64,000 nt of DNA from Micromonospora_J zhanjiangensis (GTDB lineage: Bacteria; Actinomycetota; Actinomycetes; Mycobacteriales; Micromonosporaceae). The stretch covers positions 1 to 64,000 of the forward strand of contig NZ_JBHSBN010000001.1 in the NCBI RefSeq assembly GCF_042650605.1. The letters run 5' to 3'. The position numbers were made by a program, and so were the translations under genes. Position 1 is the stretch's first letter. Every line of letters begins with the position of its first letter. The notes under the pieces were generated by a model. That model ran no database searches. It had not been told where the DNA came from and saw only the letters and a program-made list of their open reading frames with translations. Shown piece by piece: positions 23,282-31,513 of the stretch.

Positions 23282-25897
23282 TCACAGCTCCAGATCGGCC
23301 AGCTCGGTGCGGCTGGACACCCCCAACTTCGGGTACGCCTTGTAGAGGTGGTACGCGACGGTCTTGGGGCTGAGGAAGAGCTGCGCCGCGATGTCCTTGT
23401 TGGACAGCCTCTGCCCCGCGAGCCGGGCGATCTGCAACTCCTGCGGGGTGAGGTCGGCGGTCACCGACCGGATCGCCTGCGGGGCGGCGAGCCCGGTGGC
23501 GTTCAGCTCGGTGCGCGCCCGCGCCGCCCAGGGCGCCGCGCCGAGCCGGTCGAAGGTGTCCAGCGCCCGGTGCAGCCAGCCGCGGGCGTCGGTCCGGCGG
23601 CGGGCCCGGCGCAACCACTCGCCGTACAGCAGCTCCGTGCGGGCCTGCTCGAAGGGGCGGCCACCGATCTTGAGAGCCAGCAGGTAGTCCTGTTCGTCGC
23701 CGGTCAACAGCGCCCGGCACCGGTGTGCCGACGCCCGGGCCCACGGCCGGTCCACCCGTTCCGCCCAGCCGGTGAAGCGGGTGGCCGCCTCCCGCGCCCG
23801 CTCGGGCACGCCGGCCCGGACGGCCGCCTCGACCAGGTCGGGCACGCTGCGGTAGGCGCAGACCTGGTGGGCGTACGGCTCCTCGCGCAGGGTGGCGAGG
23901 TGGGCCACGGCCGACTCGGCCCGGCCCAGGCCGAGGTCGAGCAGGCCGAGTGCCCAGAACGTCCAGGCCCGCCCGCCGGCCTCGCCGACCGTGCGGGCAT
24001 CGGACAGGGCCGCCGCGACCTGCTCCCGGCAGCGCGGTTCGTCGCCGGCGACGGCGGACAACACCGCCTGCACGGCGAGCAGTTGGCTGTTCCACAGTGG
24101 CTGGTCGGCGTCCCGGGCGATCTGGACGGCCTCGTCCAGACTGACCGCCGCGTCCCGGTGCCGGCTGTGGAAGAACTCCGCCTCGGCGAGGAAGAACAGC
24201 AGGGTGGGCAGCAGCCCGACGACGCCATCCGCGCGGCACCGGGCGACCAGGGCCGCGGCCATCTCGTACGTCTCGGCGTCCTGCCCGGCGACGAAACCGA
24301 GCCCGCAGAGCTGCACCCGGTCGCGGGGTTCGGCACCGATCCGGGCGGCCGCCTCGGCCAACGGCACCGGTCGACCCCGCAGCGCGGCGACCTGGTACCG
24401 GGCGACGGGGTGGTCGAGCGTGGCGAGCCGGTCCAGGCAGGCGCCCAACCAGGGCTCGCCGAGATACCAGGCCGGATGGAAGGCCGCCACCAGCAACTCG
24501 GCGCGTCGCCGGGGGTCCAGGTCCGCGCCACCGGTCATCAGGTCGTACGCGGTCCGGTGGCCGCCCTGCCAGAACCAGGCGTGTCCCTCGACCCAGGCGA
24601 CCCGGGCGTGGAACTCCGGGTCGTCGACCAGGCCGGCGGCCCGCTCCGCGAGTCGGACGGCGTCGCCGAGGTGACCCGACTGCAGGCCGCTCTCAGCGGC
24701 CAGCAGCAGCCGGCGCGCTCGCGCGTCGTCCTGCTCGCTGAGCTCGGCGGCGCGCTCCAACGCGGTCAGCGCGGCGAGCTGACCGTTGCGGTCGCGAGCC
24801 TGCTCGGCGGTGCGTTCCAGGGCACCGGCCACGTCCTCGTCCGGCCCGGTGGCCGCCGCGGCCCGGTGCCACGCCCGCCGGTCCGCGGTGTCCGGACCGG
24901 TGAGCGCGTCCGCGAGCGCCCGGTGCACGGCGAGCCGCCGCGGGTACGTCGCGGCGGCGTGCACGGCGGCGCGGACCAGCGGATGACGGAACCGTAGCCG
25001 TCCGTCCCGGACCTCGACGAGCCGAGCCTGCTCCGCCGGTGGCAGGTCGGCCGGACCCGCACCGAGCGAACCGGCGGCGCGCAGTAGTACGGCCAGCTCA
25101 CCGGTGTCCTCGGCGGCGGCGACGAGCAGCAGTGTCCGGGTACCGACGGGCAACGCCGCCACCTGACCGTGGAACGCGTCCCGCAACCGGTCGGTCAGCG
25201 GCAGCATGCCGCCGGACCCGCCGGACGGCAGCACGCGGGGCAGTTCGACGAGCGCGAGCGGGTTGCCCCGCGCCTCGCCCAGTACCCGCATCCGCACGTC
25301 CGGGGCGAGCGTCGGGTCGAGCAGCCGGACCGCGTCCGCCGGGGCGAGCCCACCGAGGGCCAGTTCGGGCAGGCCCGGGGCCGCCAGGGCGCCGTCCCGG
25401 GCGGCGAAGATCAGCACCACCCCCTCCGCGCGCAGCCGGCGGGCGGCGAACAGCAGCGCCGCCGCGGAGACGGTGTCCAGCCAGTGCGCGTCGTCGACCA
25501 GGCAGAGCAGCGGGCCGTCCTCGGCCAGGTCGGCCAGGAGGGACAGTACCGCCAGGCCGACCAGCAGCCGGTCGGCCGGCTCGCCGCTGCCCAGCCCGAA
25601 CGCCGCGGCGAGCGCCCGCCGCTGCGGTTCCGGCAGCCGGTCGAGGCGGTCCAGAGCGGGCCGGAGCAGTTGGCTCAGCCCCGCGAAGGGCAACTCGGCC
25701 TCGAACTCGACCGCGTCGGCCCGCAGCACGCGCAGCGGCCGGTCGGTGGGCGAGGGCAACCGGGCGGCCCAGTCCAGCAGGGCGGTCTTGCCGATACCGG
25801 GCCCACCGCGCAGCACCAACGCCGCGCTCACCCCCTCGGCGGTGCCGGCCAGCAGGGCTGCGATCCGGTCCTGCTCCTGCGCCCGGCCGTGCAACAT
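23282..25897 (-). CDS. LuxR family (LAL-type) AAA+ transcriptional regulator
   Basis: This encodes 871 residues. The N-terminal ATPase has Walker A G-G-P-G-I-G-K-T (about residues 31-38) and Walker B C-L-V-D-D-A-H-W-L-D. A long helical, TPR-like middle follows. The C-terminal LuxR HTH reads LTPQELQIARLAGQRLSNKD and continues LSPKTVAYHLYKAYPKLGV. Large ATP-binding LuxR regulators of this type are activators, often of secondary metabolism or sugar use. It is divergent from the SnoaL-like/MFS pair and shares with it a short intergenic region carrying a 15-bp palindrome, so those genes are its likely target. The ATG at 25897 is 6 nt from a TAGAGT -10 box on the same strand (leaderless). Confidence 0.87.
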   Translation of the reverse strand: MLHGRAQEQDRIAALLAGTAEGVSAALVLRGGPGIGKTALLDWAARLPSPTDRPLRVLRADAVEFEAELPFAGLSQLLRPALDRLDRLPEPQRRALAAAFGLGSGEPADRLLVGLAVLSLLADLAEDGPLLCLVDDAHWLDTVSAAALLFAARRLRAEGVVLIFAARDGALAAPGLPELALGGLAPADAVRLLDPTLAPDVRMRVLGEARGNPLALVELPRVLPSGGSGGMLPLTDRLRDAFHGQVAALPVGTRTLLLVAAAEDTGELAVLLRAAGSLGAGPADLPPAEQARLVEVRDGRLRFRHPLVRAAVHAAATYPRRLAVHRALADALTGPDTADRRAWHRAAAATGPDEDVAGALERTAEQARDRNGQLAALTALERAAELSEQDDARARRLLLAAESGLQSGHLGDAVRLAERAAGLVDDPEFHARVAWVEGHAWFWQGGHRTAYDLMTGGADLDPRRRAELLVAAFHPAWYLGEPWLGACLDRLATLDHPVARYQVAALRGRPVPLAEAAARIGAEPRDRVQLCGLGFVAGQDAETYEMAAALVARCRADGVVGLLPTLLFFLAEAEFFHSRHRDAAVSLDEAVQIARDADQPLWNSQLLAVQAVLSAVAGDEPRCREQVAAALSDARTVGEAGGRAWTFWALGLLDLGLGRAESAVAHLATLREEPYAHQVCAYRSVPDLVEAAVRAGVPERAREAATRFTGWAERVDRPWARASAHRCRALLTGDEQDYLLALKIGGRPFEQARTELLYGEWLRRARRRTDARGWLHRALDTFDRLGAAPWAARARTELNATGLAAPQAIRSVTADLTPQELQIARLAGQRLSNKDIAAQLFLSPKTVAYHLYKAYPKLGVSSRTELADLEL

Positions 25898-25903
25898 GTC
25901 CGC

Positions 25904-25909
25904 ACTCTA
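25904..25909 (-). promoter_or_regulatory. -10 box TAGAGT for the LuxR gene (leaderless)
   Basis: The plus strand reads ACTCTA, so the minus strand gives TAGAGT followed by 6 nt and the ATG. The AGGTACC palindrome lies immediately upstream. Confidence 0.55.
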
Positions 25910-25912
25910 TCC

Positions 25913-25927
25913 AGGTACCCGGTACCT
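25913..25927. promoter_or_regulatory. 15-bp palindrome in the LuxR/SnoaL divergent promoter region
   Basis: AGGTACC-C-GGTACCT is a perfect inverted repeat with a 1-bp centre. It sits 4 nt upstream of the -10 box of the LuxR gene and about 35 nt upstream of the -10 box for the SnoaL-like gene, so one bound dimer could act on both. Confidence 0.55.
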
Positions 25928-25961
25928 AAGCGCTACCGATTCCGCGAGCCCGGATCGCCCA

Positions 25962-25967
25962 TAGCGT
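25962..25967 (+). promoter_or_regulatory. -10 box TAGCGT for the SnoaL-like gene (leaderless)
   Basis: TAGCGT ends 7 nt before the ATG at 25975; no Shine-Dalgarno sequence lies between. Confidence 0.5.
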
Positions 25968-25974
25968 CGTACCC

Positions 25975-26322
25975 ATGGAACTGATCGAGAAGTACCTGGC
26001 CACCTGGAACACCACCGACCCCACCGCCCGCCGGGCCCTCATCGACGAGGTCTGGACGGTCGACGGCAGTTACACCGACCCGCTGGCCGCCGTCGCGGGA
26101 CGGGACGCGATCGACGCCCTGATCGCGGCCGTGCAACAGCAGTTCGCCGGCCTGGAGTTCCGGCTCGCCGGCCCGGTCGACGCGCACCACGACCTGGCCC
26201 GGTTCACCTGGCACCTCGGCCCGGACGGCGCCGAGCCGATCGTCATCGGCTTCGACGTCGCGGTCATCGCCGACGGCCGGATCGCGAAGGTGCACGGCTT
26301 CCTGGACCGGGTGCCGGCGTGA
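25975..26322 (+). CDS. SnoaL-like (NTF2-fold) protein
   Basis: This encodes 115 residues of NTF2/SnoaL type: MELIEKYLATWNTTDPTARR, then VWTVDGSYTDPLAAVAGRDA, with strands RFTWHLGPDGAEPIVIGFDV and DGRIAKVHGFLDRVP. The fold serves small-molecule isomerases, cyclases and hydratases as well as binding proteins; the Asp/Tyr pocket (GSYTDP) is present. The last base triplets overlap the MFS gene (GTGA), so the two are coupled. Divergent transcription from a LAL-type regulator suggests inducible modification and export of one compound. Confidence 0.82.
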   Translation: MELIEKYLATWNTTDPTARRALIDEVWTVDGSYTDPLAAVAGRDAIDALIAAVQQQFAGLEFRLAGPVDAHHDLARFTWHLGPDGAEPIVIGFDVAVIADGRIAKVHGFLDRVPA

Positions 26323-27695
26323 GCGTCCTGGCCACCACCGCACCGGTGACGGGGGCGGCTCCGGCCGCCCCGTCCCGGGGTTTCCTGCCGGTCCTGCTCA
26401 CCCCGATCTTCATGACCTCGATCGACGCGTTCATCGTCAACGTCGCCATGCCGGTCATCCAACGCGACCTGCGTACCGGTCCGGCCGGGCTGGCGTGGGT
26501 GGTGGCGAGCTTCGTCCTGGCGCTGGCCGCCGGTCTGATCATCGGCGGCCGGCTCGGCGACCGGTACGGCCGTCGCCGCGTCTTCGGCCTCGGCACCGGG
26601 CTGTTCACCCTCGCCTCGGTGCTCTGCGGACTGGCGCCCACCGTGGGCGTGCTGATCGGCGCCCGGGCCCTGCAAGGGCTGGCCGCCGCGCTGCTCATGC
26701 CGCAGGTGCTGGCCATCGTGCGGACCGGCGTCGCGCCGGCCGAACAGCCCAGGGCGTTCGCCCGGTACGGCCTGACGATGGGCCTGGGTGCCGTGTTCGG
26801 CCAGGTGATCGGCGGACTGCTGATCAAGGCGGACCTGTTCGGCCTGGACTGGCGGATGTGTTTCCTGATCAACCTGCCGGTCGGGCTGGCCGCGCTGCCG
26901 CTCCTGCGGCGGATCCCGGAATCGCGTCAGCCGGCGACCCGGCTCGACCTGATCGGCGTGGCCCTGATCAGTGCCGCCCTGGTGGCGCTGGTACTGCCGC
27001 TGATCCAGGGCCGCGAGCAGGGCTGGCCGGTCTGGACCTGGCTGAGCCTGGCCGCCTCGGTGCTGCTGTTCGCGCTCTTCGCGGTGAGCCAGCGCAGGAC
27101 CGGGCAGCCGCTGGTGGACCTGGCCCTGTTCCGGGAACGGGCGTTCTCGGTGGGGCTGCTGGCCACCCAGGTGTTCTGGATGGGGCAGGCGTCCTTCTTC
27201 CTCATCCTCGCCCTCTACCTCCAGGTGGGACGGGGGCTGTCGGCCCTGGAGTCGGGCACCGTGTTCATGGCGATCGGCGCCGGCTACCTGCTCACCTCGA
27301 TGTACGCCGACCGGCTCGCCGCCCGGCTCGGCCGACAGGTCGTCAGCATCGGTGCGCTGGTGATGGCGGTCGGCCTGTTCGGGATGTGGGCGGCGGCGGG
27401 GCACGGGAACGGCTGGCTGGTCCCGGGGCTCGCCGTTGACGGCATCGGGATGGGCATGGCGATCGCACCGCTGACCACGACGGTGCTGTCCCGGGTCACG
27501 CCACGGCACACCGGGGCCGCTGCGGGAGTGCTGGCCACCGTGAACCAGACCGGCAACGCGGTCGGGGTCGCCCTGATCGGGATCGTGTTCTACCAGGGCG
27601 TCGACCTGGTCGACGGGTTCCGGATCGGGCTGGTCGCGCTGATGGTGCTCGAGCTGGCGCTGGCCGGAATGGTCCAGCTGCTGCCGAGAAGGTGA
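26319..27695 (+). CDS. MFS drug transporter, DHA2-like (14 TM type)
   Basis: This encodes 458 residues. Motifs include IDAFIVNVAMPVIQRDL in helix 1, the cytoplasmic loop signature GGRLGDRYGRRRVF after helix 2, and the antiporter motif GLGAVFGQVIGGLL in helix 5. About fourteen helices can be traced, with an extra pair in the middle (LISAALVALVLPLIQ, LAASVLLFALFAVS). The likely role is proton-driven efflux of a drug or metabolite. The GTG at 26319 overlaps the SnoaL-like stop. The upstream LuxR-type gene is its probable regulator. Confidence 0.87.
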   Translation: MSVLATTAPVTGAAPAAPSRGFLPVLLTPIFMTSIDAFIVNVAMPVIQRDLRTGPAGLAWVVASFVLALAAGLIIGGRLGDRYGRRRVFGLGTGLFTLASVLCGLAPTVGVLIGARALQGLAAALLMPQVLAIVRTGVAPAEQPRAFARYGLTMGLGAVFGQVIGGLLIKADLFGLDWRMCFLINLPVGLAALPLLRRIPESRQPATRLDLIGVALISAALVALVLPLIQGREQGWPVWTWLSLAASVLLFALFAVSQRRTGQPLVDLALFRERAFSVGLLATQVFWMGQASFFLILALYLQVGRGLSALESGTVFMAIGAGYLLTSMYADRLAARLGRQVVSIGALVMAVGLFGMWAAAGHGNGWLVPGLAVDGIGMGMAIAPLTTTVLSRVTPRHTGAAAGVLATVNQTGNAVGVALIGIVFYQGVDLVDGFRIGLVALMVLELALAGMVQLLPRR

Positions 27696-27728
27696 CGCCC
27701 CGGATCACCGGCCGCCGGCCGGCTCCGG

Positions 27729-27747
27729 CATTACCTCCGACGTAATG
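27729..27747. promoter_or_regulatory. CATTAC-N7-GTAATG inverted repeat upstream of the minigene
   Basis: A perfect 6-bp inverted repeat lies 75 nt before the 44-aa SnoaL-like minigene. The spacing suits a dimeric HTH regulator. It is AT-rich against a GC-rich background. Confidence 0.4.
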
Positions 27748-27822
27748 GACGAACCGGTAGTACACCGCCCAAGCTGACAACGGGTGCGGGAACCGACCCG
27801 CCGAGGGGAAGGACGGAGAACC

Positions 27823-27957
27823 ATGGAAACGCGCACGGCGCACTTCGCCCTGCACCTGACGGTGCGGGACGGGCTGGTCACCCGGCACCACGTCTACGAG
27901 GACAGCCTGTCGGTCGCCCGCGCCTGGGAACCGACCGAAGAACCGGTCGACGGCTGA
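27823..27957 (+). CDS. 44-aa SnoaL-like C-terminal fragment (minigene)
   Basis: The product reads METRTAHFALHLTVRDGLVT, then RHHVYEDSLSVARAWEP and a short acidic end. G-L-V-T-R-H-H-V-Y-E-D-S-L-S-V-A-x-A-W is the usual last strand and helix of SnoaL-like proteins, but the N-terminal two thirds of the fold are missing. GGACGGAGAA gives a good ribosome site 4 nt before the ATG, and codon use is normal for the genome, so it may be expressed, perhaps as a partner or remnant. The metallophosphoesterase gene converges, ending 4 nt away. Confidence 0.6.
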   Translation: METRTAHFALHLTVRDGLVTRHHVYEDSLSVARAWEPTEEPVDG

Positions 27958-27961
27958 GGCG

Positions 27962-28705
27962 TCAGCGGCCGTCGAGGGGGCCGAAGACGGTCAGCGCGTC
28001 GATGTCGCTGTTGCGGGAGCGCAGGTACTCGTCGGCCCAACCGGCGGCGTCCGGGAAGCCCGACTCGGCGGCGACCCGGGCGCAGGCGGCGTCCACATCG
28101 AACCGGGTACGTCGTAACTGCACCCCCGGCCCGAGCAACGCCCAGTACGCCCCCGGTCCGCCGTACGGCATGCCCACGCTGCCCGGGTTGACGACCAGCC
28201 GGCGGTCGGCCAGCCGGGTGAACGGCATGTGGGTGTGCCCGCAGACGATCGTGGTCACCTCCTCCGGCAGGTCGGTGAACACCTCGGTCCATCGCGCCGT
28301 CCGGGTGTCGACGAGCACGACCTCCTCGTCGTCCCTCGGGGTGGCATGGCAGAAGAGCACCGGCCCGAGGCCCGCGATCTCCAGGGTCACCGTCAACGGG
28401 AGCGCCGCCAGCCTGGCCACCTGGTCCTCGCGCAGTTGCCCGGCCGCCCAGTTCGAGACCTCGAAGGGGGTGCCGCGGCCCGCGCGAGCCTCGACCAGTT
28501 CCCGGTCGGCGTTGCCGCGTACCCAGCAGGCCCGGTCACCGAGACCGGTGAGCAGGTCCAGGACCTCGACCGGCTGCGGGCCGGCGGCGATGTCGCCGGT
28601 GAGCACGATCTTCTCGGGGGTGGCGACGTCCGGCTCGGCCAGCACGGCCTCCAACGCGGGCAGTGCGCCATGGATGTCGGACAGGACGGCGACTCGGGTC
28701 AGCAT
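27962..28705 (-). CDS. Metallophosphoesterase (YfcE/MJ0936-like calcineurin fold)
   Basis: This encodes 247 residues with all dimetal motifs in order: VLSDIHGALPAL (D-x-H), LTGDIAAGPQP (G-D), VRGNADRE (G-N-x-D), CGHTHMPF (G-H-x-H) and NPGSVGMPYGG. The domain hydrolyses phosphodiesters or phosphomonoesters; the natural substrate is not clear. The ATG at 28705 follows a purine-rich GGTGGGG. It lies between the minigene and the crp terminator and is probably monocistronic. Confidence 0.86.
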   Translation of the reverse strand: MLTRVAVLSDIHGALPALEAVLAEPDVATPEKIVLTGDIAAGPQPVEVLDLLTGLGDRACWVRGNADRELVEARAGRGTPFEVSNWAAGQLREDQVARLAALPLTVTLEIAGLGPVLFCHATPRDDEEVVLVDTRTARWTEVFTDLPEEVTTIVCGHTHMPFTRLADRRLVVNPGSVGMPYGGPGAYWALLGPGVQLRRTRFDVDAACARVAAESGFPDAAGWADEYLRSRNSDIDALTVFGPLDGR

Positions 28706-28800
28706 GGCCCCACCCTGTCGGGAGACGCCGTCGCCGTCGAGGAAATCTGCCCGTGGCAGACGACCCGCGCCGCGTCGATGGTCGGGGAGGGGTCGGTGTC

Positions 28801-28823
28801 GCGGCCGGGGCATGCCCGGTCGC
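28801..28823 (-). terminator. Hairpin downstream of crp
   Basis: GCGGCCGGG and CCCGGTCGC form a 9-bp stem with one wobble around GCATG, 6 nt beyond the crp stop on the minus strand. Confidence 0.5.
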
Positions 28824-28828
28824 GCGGG

Positions 28829-29506
28829 TCAGACGCGGGCGCGGCGGGCCAGGCGCTCCGGGTCGAGGATGATGATGCTCTTACCGTCCAGCCGCAGCCA
28901 GCCGCGCGAGGCGAAGTCGGCAAGGGCCTTGTTGACGGTCTCCCGGGAGGCGCCGACCAGTTGGGCGATCTCCTCCTGGGTGAGGTCGTGGGTGACCCGC
29001 AGGACGCCGCCGTCCCGGGTGCCGAACCGGCCGGCCATCTGCAGCAGGTTCTTGGCCACCCGGCCGGGCACGTCGGTGAAGATCAGATCGGCCAGCGAGT
29101 CGTTCGTCCGGCGTAGCCTGCGGGCCAGCACCCGGAGCAACTGCTCGGCGATCTCGGGACGGTTGTTCAGCCAGGGGCGCAGCGCCTGCTTGCGCAGCCG
29201 GACCAGCCGGGTGTCGATCACCGCGGTGGCGGTGGCCGTCCGCGGGCCCGGATCGAACAGGGACAGCTCGCCCACCATGTCCGAGGGGCCCATCAGCGCG
29301 ATCAGGTTCTGCCGGCCGTCGGCGGCGCGCCGGCCGACCTTGATCTTGCCGGTCAGCACGATGTACAGGCTGTCACCGGGCTCGCCCTCGTTGAAGACCA
29401 CCTCGCCCTTGCGGACGTCGATCGTCTCCATCTCCTTGGCGAGCGCCTCGGCAGCTTCCGGGTCCACACCCTGGAAGATCCCGCTGCGGGCCAACACCTC
29501 GTCCAT
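28829..29506 (-). CDS. crp: Crp/Fnr family transcriptional regulator
   Basis: This 225-residue protein has the length of mycobacterial Crp and streptomycete/corynebacterial GlxR-type proteins. Its N-terminal cyclic-nucleotide-binding domain has GEVVFNEGEPGDSLYIVLTG and the phosphate-binding GELSLFDPGPRTATATA. The C-terminal winged helix has DLTQEEIAQLVGASRETVNK, with the recognition helix contacting DNA. It is a global regulator that binds cAMP in relatives. Its position next to nth, tlpA-like, NUDIX and marP genes matches M. tuberculosis Rv3676. ATG at 29506; a TAGACT -10 box lies about 70 nt upstream on the minus strand, and a hairpin terminator follows the gene. Confidence 0.9.
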   Translation of the reverse strand: MDEVLARSGIFQGVDPEAAEALAKEMETIDVRKGEVVFNEGEPGDSLYIVLTGKIKVGRRAADGRQNLIALMGPSDMVGELSLFDPGPRTATATAVIDTRLVRLRKQALRPWLNNRPEIAEQLLRVLARRLRRTNDSLADLIFTDVPGRVAKNLLQMAGRFGTRDGGVLRVTHDLTQEEIAQLVGASRETVNKALADFASRGWLRLDGKSIIILDPERLARRARV

Positions 29507-29714
29507 CGAGCACCTCCGCCTGCACGTGCGTCCCGCCGGCCAGGGCCGCCGGCTGGTCAACCGTCGCGCGCCGCCAGTCTAGGCGCACGTGAGCGCTATT
29601 CGGAGCGCACCCCGGGAATCTTGATTCGGCAGCGTACCCGCCGGTACGGCAAACAGCTATCATCCGCCGCCCCATCCGGCGGGCACGACCCGTGGCAGCT
29701 CACGACCTGGCCCG

Positions 29715-29720
29715 TAGGGT
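29715..29720 (+). promoter_or_regulatory. -10 box TAGGGT for cbiZ (leaderless)
   Basis: TAGGGT ends 6 nt before the GTG at 29727, without a Shine-Dalgarno sequence. Confidence 0.55.
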
Positions 29721-29726
29721 CGGGCG

Positions 29727-30470
29727 GTGTTCTCCGAACCCGTGCTGCGCTTTCGTGCCGAGGACGGCGACGACGTCCCGTTCCTGCTCTGGCGGACCAC
29801 CCGGCCGCTACGGGCGGTGAGTACCGCCCCGCTCGGCGGGGGTCTCGGCGTACGGCACTGGGTGCTCAACGCGACCGTGCCGATGTCGTACCGGCGGGAC
29901 GACCCGGACGCGCACCTGGCCGAACTCGCCGGTGACCTGGGGTTGTCCGGGCCCGGGGTCGGGCACCTCACCGGCGTCGACGTGGCCGAACTGGTGGTCC
30001 GGTCCGACGACGGGGTCCGGGTGTGGGCGACCGTCGGGCTGGGCGCCCCGGTCTGGGCCGCCGCCCCGGCCGGGCCGGTGGTGGACCCGGCCGGCCCGGC
30101 GGACCAGGTCGACCCGGTCGGTCCGGCCGGGGTGGATGCCGGTCATCCGGTCGGTACGGTCAACATCGTCGCGCTGCTGCCGGTCGGGCTGAGCGACGCC
30201 GCGCTGGTCAACGCGGTCGGCACGGTGACCGAGGCGAAGGCGCAGGCGCTGTGGGACCTGGGCCTGCCGGCCACCGGCACGGCCACCGACGCGGTCACCG
30301 TCCTCTGCCCGACCGAGGAGCCCGCCGAGCGGTACGGCGGACCGCGATCCCGCTGGGGCGCGCCGCTGGCCCGTGCCGTGCACCGGGCGGTACGCGACGG
30401 CGGCGCGGTGGTCCGGCCCGCCTGGTCCGACCGGGTCGGGCCCACGGCGCCCGGGCCCACGGCGCTCTGA
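29727..30470 (+). CDS. cbiZ: Adenosylcobinamide amidohydrolase
   Basis: This encodes 247 residues. CbiZ removes the aminopropanol arm of adenosylcobinamide to adenosylcobyric acid, allowing salvage of external cobinamide into B12. The family pattern is clear: PLGGGLGVRHWVLNATVPMS, HLTGVDVAELVV, VNIVALLPVGLSDAALVNAV, TEAKAQALWDLGLPATGTAT and GGPRSRWGAPLARAVH. A Pro/Gly/Asp-rich insertion of about 25 residues lies between the first and second halves (PVVDPAGPADQVDPVGPAG). It sits between crp and nth, where M. tuberculosis has only a small membrane protein gene. No other cobalamin gene is near. Confidence 0.85.
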   Translation: MFSEPVLRFRAEDGDDVPFLLWRTTRPLRAVSTAPLGGGLGVRHWVLNATVPMSYRRDDPDAHLAELAGDLGLSGPGVGHLTGVDVAELVVRSDDGVRVWATVGLGAPVWAAAPAGPVVDPAGPADQVDPVGPAGVDAGHPVGTVNIVALLPVGLSDAALVNAVGTVTEAKAQALWDLGLPATGTATDAVTVLCPTEEPAERYGGPRSRWGAPLARAVHRAVRDGGAVVRPAWSDRVGPTAPGPTAL

Positions 30471-30597
30471 GGTCCGGCGGATCCCGAGGTCGGGGGTCGC
30501 GCCGCTCCGGGCCGGACGCGGACCAGCCGGAACCGCCGCGGCGCGGGCCGGCACGAGGGCTGGTTTCGCGGTCGTCCGGTTGGTCGGTGCCGCGACG

Positions 30598-30603
30598 TAG
30601 GCT
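30598..30603 (+). promoter_or_regulatory. -10 box TAGGCT for nth (leaderless)
   Basis: TAGGCT ends 7 nt before the GTG at 30611 and supports that start over the internal GTG at 30728. Confidence 0.5.
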
Positions 30604-30610
30604 GTCCGGC

Positions 30611-31513
30611 GTGGGTGTGCGCGGAAAGTCAGCCGCCGGCGCGGCGGAAACGAGTCAGGTCGGATCGGGCCGGGTCGGATCGCAACAGGTCGAACCGGAT
30701 CATACCGGTCTGGATCGGGCCGAACCGGTGACCCGCCGCGCGGCCCGGGTGGAGACGGATCTCGGGCGCACCCGACGGGCCCGCCGGATGCACCGGGTGC
30801 TGGCCGAGACCCACCCGGACGCGCACTGCGAACTCGACCACGACGGTCCGCTGCAGCTCGCGGTCGCCACGATCCTGTCCGCGCAGTGCACGGACAAGCG
30901 GGTCAACGAGGTGACGCCGAAGCTCTTCGCCCGGTACCGGTCCGCGGCCGACTACGCCGGCGCCGACCGGGCCGAGCTGGAGGAACTGATTCGCCCCACC
31001 GGCTTCTTCCGGAACAAGACGGACGCCCTGATCAAGCTGGGCCAGGCGCTGGTCGACCGGTACGACGGCGAGGTGCCCGCCCGGCTCGCCGATCTGGTGA
31101 CCCTGCCGGGCATCGGTCGCAAGACCGCCAACGTCATTCTCGGCAACGCCTTCGACGTACCCGGCATCACCGTGGACACCCACTTCCAACGACTGGTACG
31201 GCGCTGGGGCTGGACGGCCGAGACCGATCCGGTCAAGATCGAGCACGCGATCGGGGCGATGTTCAAGCGACGCGACTGGACCCTGCTGTCGCACCAGATC
31301 ATCTTCCACGGGCGTCGGGTCTGCCACTCCCGGACGCCCGCCTGCGGGGCGTGCACGCTGGCCAAGCTCTGCCCGTCCTACGGGACCGGCCCGACCGACG
31401 CCGCGCCGGCCGCCAAGTTGCTCAAGGGTCCCCGGGCCCGGGAGTTGGCCGGTCAGGCCGGCCTCGACCCGGAGCTGGTGCCGGCGCAGGCCGTCGCCGC
31501 GGAGGCGCCGTGA
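30611..31513 (+). CDS. nth: Endonuclease III (DNA glycosylase/AP lyase)
   Basis: This 300-residue enzyme removes oxidised pyrimidines in base excision repair. It shows the helix-hairpin-helix LPGIGRKTANVILGNAF with catalytic Lys in G-R-K-T-A, the catalytic Asp in V-D-T-H-F-Q-R-L, and a C-terminal 4Fe-4S loop (CHSRTPACGACTLAKLC). The core begins near residue 40 at TRRAARVETDLGRTRRARRM. The N-terminal 39 residues have a repeated Q-V-x-S/P, R-V-G-S-Q-type composition and may be nonessential; a GTG at 30728 gives a 261-aa alternative. GTG at 30611 is chosen from the -10 box. The stop overlaps the next start (GTGA). Confidence 0.9.
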   Translation: MGVRGKSAAGAAETSQVGSGRVGSQQVEPDHTGLDRAEPVTRRAARVETDLGRTRRARRMHRVLAETHPDAHCELDHDGPLQLAVATILSAQCTDKRVNEVTPKLFARYRSAADYAGADRAELEELIRPTGFFRNKTDALIKLGQALVDRYDGEVPARLADLVTLPGIGRKTANVILGNAFDVPGITVDTHFQRLVRRWGWTAETDPVKIEHAIGAMFKRRDWTLLSHQIIFHGRRVCHSRTPACGACTLAKLCPSYGTGPTDAAPAAKLLKGPRARELAGQAGLDPELVPAQAVAAEAP

